From Acidobacteriota bacterium (GTDB lineage Bacteria > Acidobacteriota > Terriglobia > Bryobacterales > Bryobacteraceae), in the NCBI GenBank assembly GCA_947505565.1, contig CANNLB010000082.1, positions 1 through 7,945 on the forward strand: a DNA stretch of 7,945 nucleotides, read 5' to 3'. Below the pieces are notes generated by a model that saw nothing but the letters and a program-made list of their open reading frames with translations, had not been told where the DNA came from and searched no databases. Shown here piece after piece: positions 7,471-7,945 of the stretch; positions within the stretch are counted from its first letter, which is position 1; each line of letters starts with the position of its first letter. Both the position numbers and the translations under genes were made by a program.

Positions 7471-7945
7471 CAAGCGGGGCGCAACGGCCCGGCTGGCCGC
7501 CGCCGGGCCGTTGGCTCAGCTCTCGCCAGATCGCCGCCGCCTAGTCGAACTGCGTCTCAAGGAACGGGCCGCCTGGTTTCCGACGGTGCCCCAATCCGGC
7601 CGTCGTATCTTCTGCTTCCCCTGGGCCGGCGCCGGGCCCTTCGCCTATCGGGGCTGGCAAGAGAAGCTCGGCCCTGAATTTGCGTTGATCCCGGTTCGTC
7701 TTCCGAACCGTCCGTGGAAGAGCATCGAGGATCTCCTCGACCAACTAACGACGCAAATCCGGCCCCTGCTCCAAGCCGAACCGGCGATCTTTTTCGGCCA
7801 TTCGATGGGAGCCGGCCTAGCCTTTGAGACCGCCCGTCGAACCAACCCATCGGCCCTGATTGTCTCCGCCGCCCGAGCCCCGAAGTTCCGCCTGGACTAT
7901 ACCCCGCCCCCCGAACCGACCGACGAGGAGTTACTGCGCCAGCTC
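5195..7945 (+). CDS. Tandem GT4-type glycosyltransferases fused to a thioesterase (runs off the right edge)
   Basis: One frame runs 917 codons from the ATG at 5195 to the window end with no stop; I translated it base by base. Domain 1 (1 to about 360) is a GT-B glycosyltransferase: RGGSTRSN near the N-terminus, YVLMVNPC at 179-186, and E255-x7-E263 in WYEGFGLITME. Domain 2 (about 366-755) repeats the plan: GGGDKSN, YVLMVNPC at 570-577, E646-x7-E654. Such retaining enzymes move a sugar from an activated donor to an acceptor. A linker with LSPDRRRLVELRLKER (776-791), like NRPS/PKS intermodule linkers, leads to an alpha/beta-hydrolase (from about 804) with FCFPWAGAG and GHSMG. S870 is the likely nucleophile, and SAARAPKFR fits type II editing thioesterases; the catalytic Asp/His lie beyond the edge or were not identified. 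The start lies inside the FkbH-carrier gene, implying coupled translation. Probable role: glycosylating and releasing or proofreading a carrier-bound metabolite. Donor and acceptor are unknown. Confidence 0.93.
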   Translation, partial: MRVLLTSNASYEPPRGGSTRSNLIWLEALVAAGHQVRVVCPAHDEAGETTRRGITILRVPELTRHVHHLAAEIERFKPDWVLVSSEDLSHVLLRETFRIAPGRLVFIAHTPQFLPFGPESWYPDAAATALVKQARGIVVIGHHMAAYVKQHLGVQPVVIHPPIYGQAPWKHLGSFDHRYVLMVNPCIVKGVTVLAGLARRLPHLEFAALAGWGTTSADRHLLAALPNVTILESVPDIEDVLAQSRLLLMPSLWYEGFGLITMEAMLRGLPVVASNSGGLAEAKSGSGYVLPVQPITRYQSDFDENHMPKPVDVEQDLEPWVAALTELTTSEAAWAAESARSRQAAEAFVSKLDARDLAHYLAERRHLRILLAHNSLYYPSAGGGDKSNRLLMEALAARGHHVRVITRVESFGETDHDAYCNALSTRGITPTVNPDDVTFNLKNVDVRTLTRSSLWRPYFQRQIDGFDPDVIVTSTDDPAQLLFDLAVRAPRARVVYLIRATIAVPFGPDSSGIHAERAQLLQQADGVVGVSHYVANYARQHGDLPQAIHVPISLLEPGPAPFLGKFDNPYVLMVNPCAVKGISILLGLADGMPEVTFGAVPSWGTTRDDLVELERRPNIAILPRTDNIDDLLAQSRATLVPSVWAEARSRMVLESLSRGVPVLGADVGGLHEAMLGVPHLLPVNPVLTYQGAVDEHMVPVADVPPQNLKPWIDALRRLTTDRAHWDKLSALSREKALRYMENLNVLPFEVHIESLLHQPKRGATARLAAAGPLAQLSPDRRRLVELRLKERAAWFPTVPQSGRRIFCFPWAGAGPFAYRGWQEKLGPEFALIPVRLPNRPWKSIEDLLDQLTTQIRPLLQAEPAIFFGHSMGAGLAFETARRTNPSALIVSAARAPKFRLDYTPPPEPTDEELLRQL
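5228..5247 (+). repeat. Perfect 8-bp inverted repeat with 4-base loop just after the FkbH-carrier stop
   Basis: GAACCGCC (5228-5235) and GGCGGTTC (5240-5247) are exact reverse complements separated by CCGC. The stem begins 17 bases after the upstream stop codon at 5208-5210 and lies in codons 12-18 of the glycosyltransferase gene. It has no T-tract, so it is not an intrinsic terminator. It could affect ribosome passage or mRNA stability at the gene junction, or be chance in GC-rich coding DNA that encodes a conserved Pro-Pro-Arg-Gly-Gly stretch. Confidence 0.4.
7482..7513 (+). repeat. Perfect 12-bp inverted repeat with 8-base loop at the GT2-thioesterase junction
   Basis: CAACGGCCCGGC (7482-7493) and GCCGGGCCGTTG (7502-7513) are exact reverse complements with loop TGGCCGCC. 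The stem is very GC-rich and should fold strongly in RNA or cruciform DNA. It lies within the coding frame, at the Ala-rich linker (about residues 763-774) between the second glycosyltransferase and the thioesterase. No T-tract follows, so it is not a standard terminator. It may be a relic of an intergenic stem-loop between once-separate genes, or an element slowing translation between domains, or coincidence. Confidence 0.5.

Noticed and set aside
7482..7530. Hairpin at 7482-7513 as a rho-independent terminator
   Set aside because: No T-rich tract follows the stem and the coding frame continues straight through it.
7514..7610. Possible separate start for the thioesterase (GTG at 7586)
   Set aside because: No stop precedes it and no clear ribosome-binding site was seen. 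The NRPS-style linker before it is also in frame, so an internal start is not needed.

Overview
The window is GC-rich bacterial DNA with almost no intergenic space. It holds six protein-coding genes in two divergent blocks and no RNA gene, insertion sequence or CRISPR array. The mix of a secreted SMP-30 lactonase-like protein, a secreted DUF1684 protein, a HAD-FkbH/carrier fusion and NRPS-style glycosyltransferases suggests an Acidobacteriota (Bryobacter/Solibacter-like) genome. This placement rests on gene style and composition only and is not proven.

Left block, minus strand (1-2408). A secreted SMP-30/gluconolactonase-like protein is followed by a Nudix hydrolase and then mutS2, which runs off the left edge. 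Consecutive genes overlap by 11 and 20 bases, so they are probably one translationally coupled operon. These look like general metabolic or DNA-maintenance genes.

Hinge (2391-2413). The SMP-30-like gene and the DUF1684 gene face away from each other with only 5 to 23 bases between starts. Both encode signal peptides. Any promoters must be back-to-back or lie inside the coding regions. A GATATC-centred AT-rich core is the only promoter-like sequence there.

Right block, plus strand (2414-7945). After DUF1684 comes what looks like the left edge of a biosynthetic gene cluster. The first gene encodes a 648-residue FkbH-type HAD protein fused to a peptidyl/acyl carrier domain; the family makes glyceryl-S-carrier from a glycolytic intermediate. 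Overlapping its end by 16 bases is one uninterrupted frame of at least 917 codons, open at the right edge. It encodes two tandem, homologous GT4-type glycosyltransferase domains followed by an alpha/beta-hydrolase thioesterase of the NRPS/PKS type II class. Loading, carrying, glycosylation and thioester release are thus encoded by two coupled genes. This GT-GT-TE fusion beside FkbH-carrier is the most unusual feature of the window. The product is unknown; a glycosylated, glycerate-derived or glyceryl-primed metabolite is a reasonable inference. Any core NRPS/PKS genes would lie to the right, outside the window.

Composition. The plus strand is C-rich whichever strand is coding, so minus-strand genes prefer G and plus-strand genes prefer C at third codon positions. 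This fits replication-strand skew. The same bias creates long antisense open frames, which are listed as rejected.
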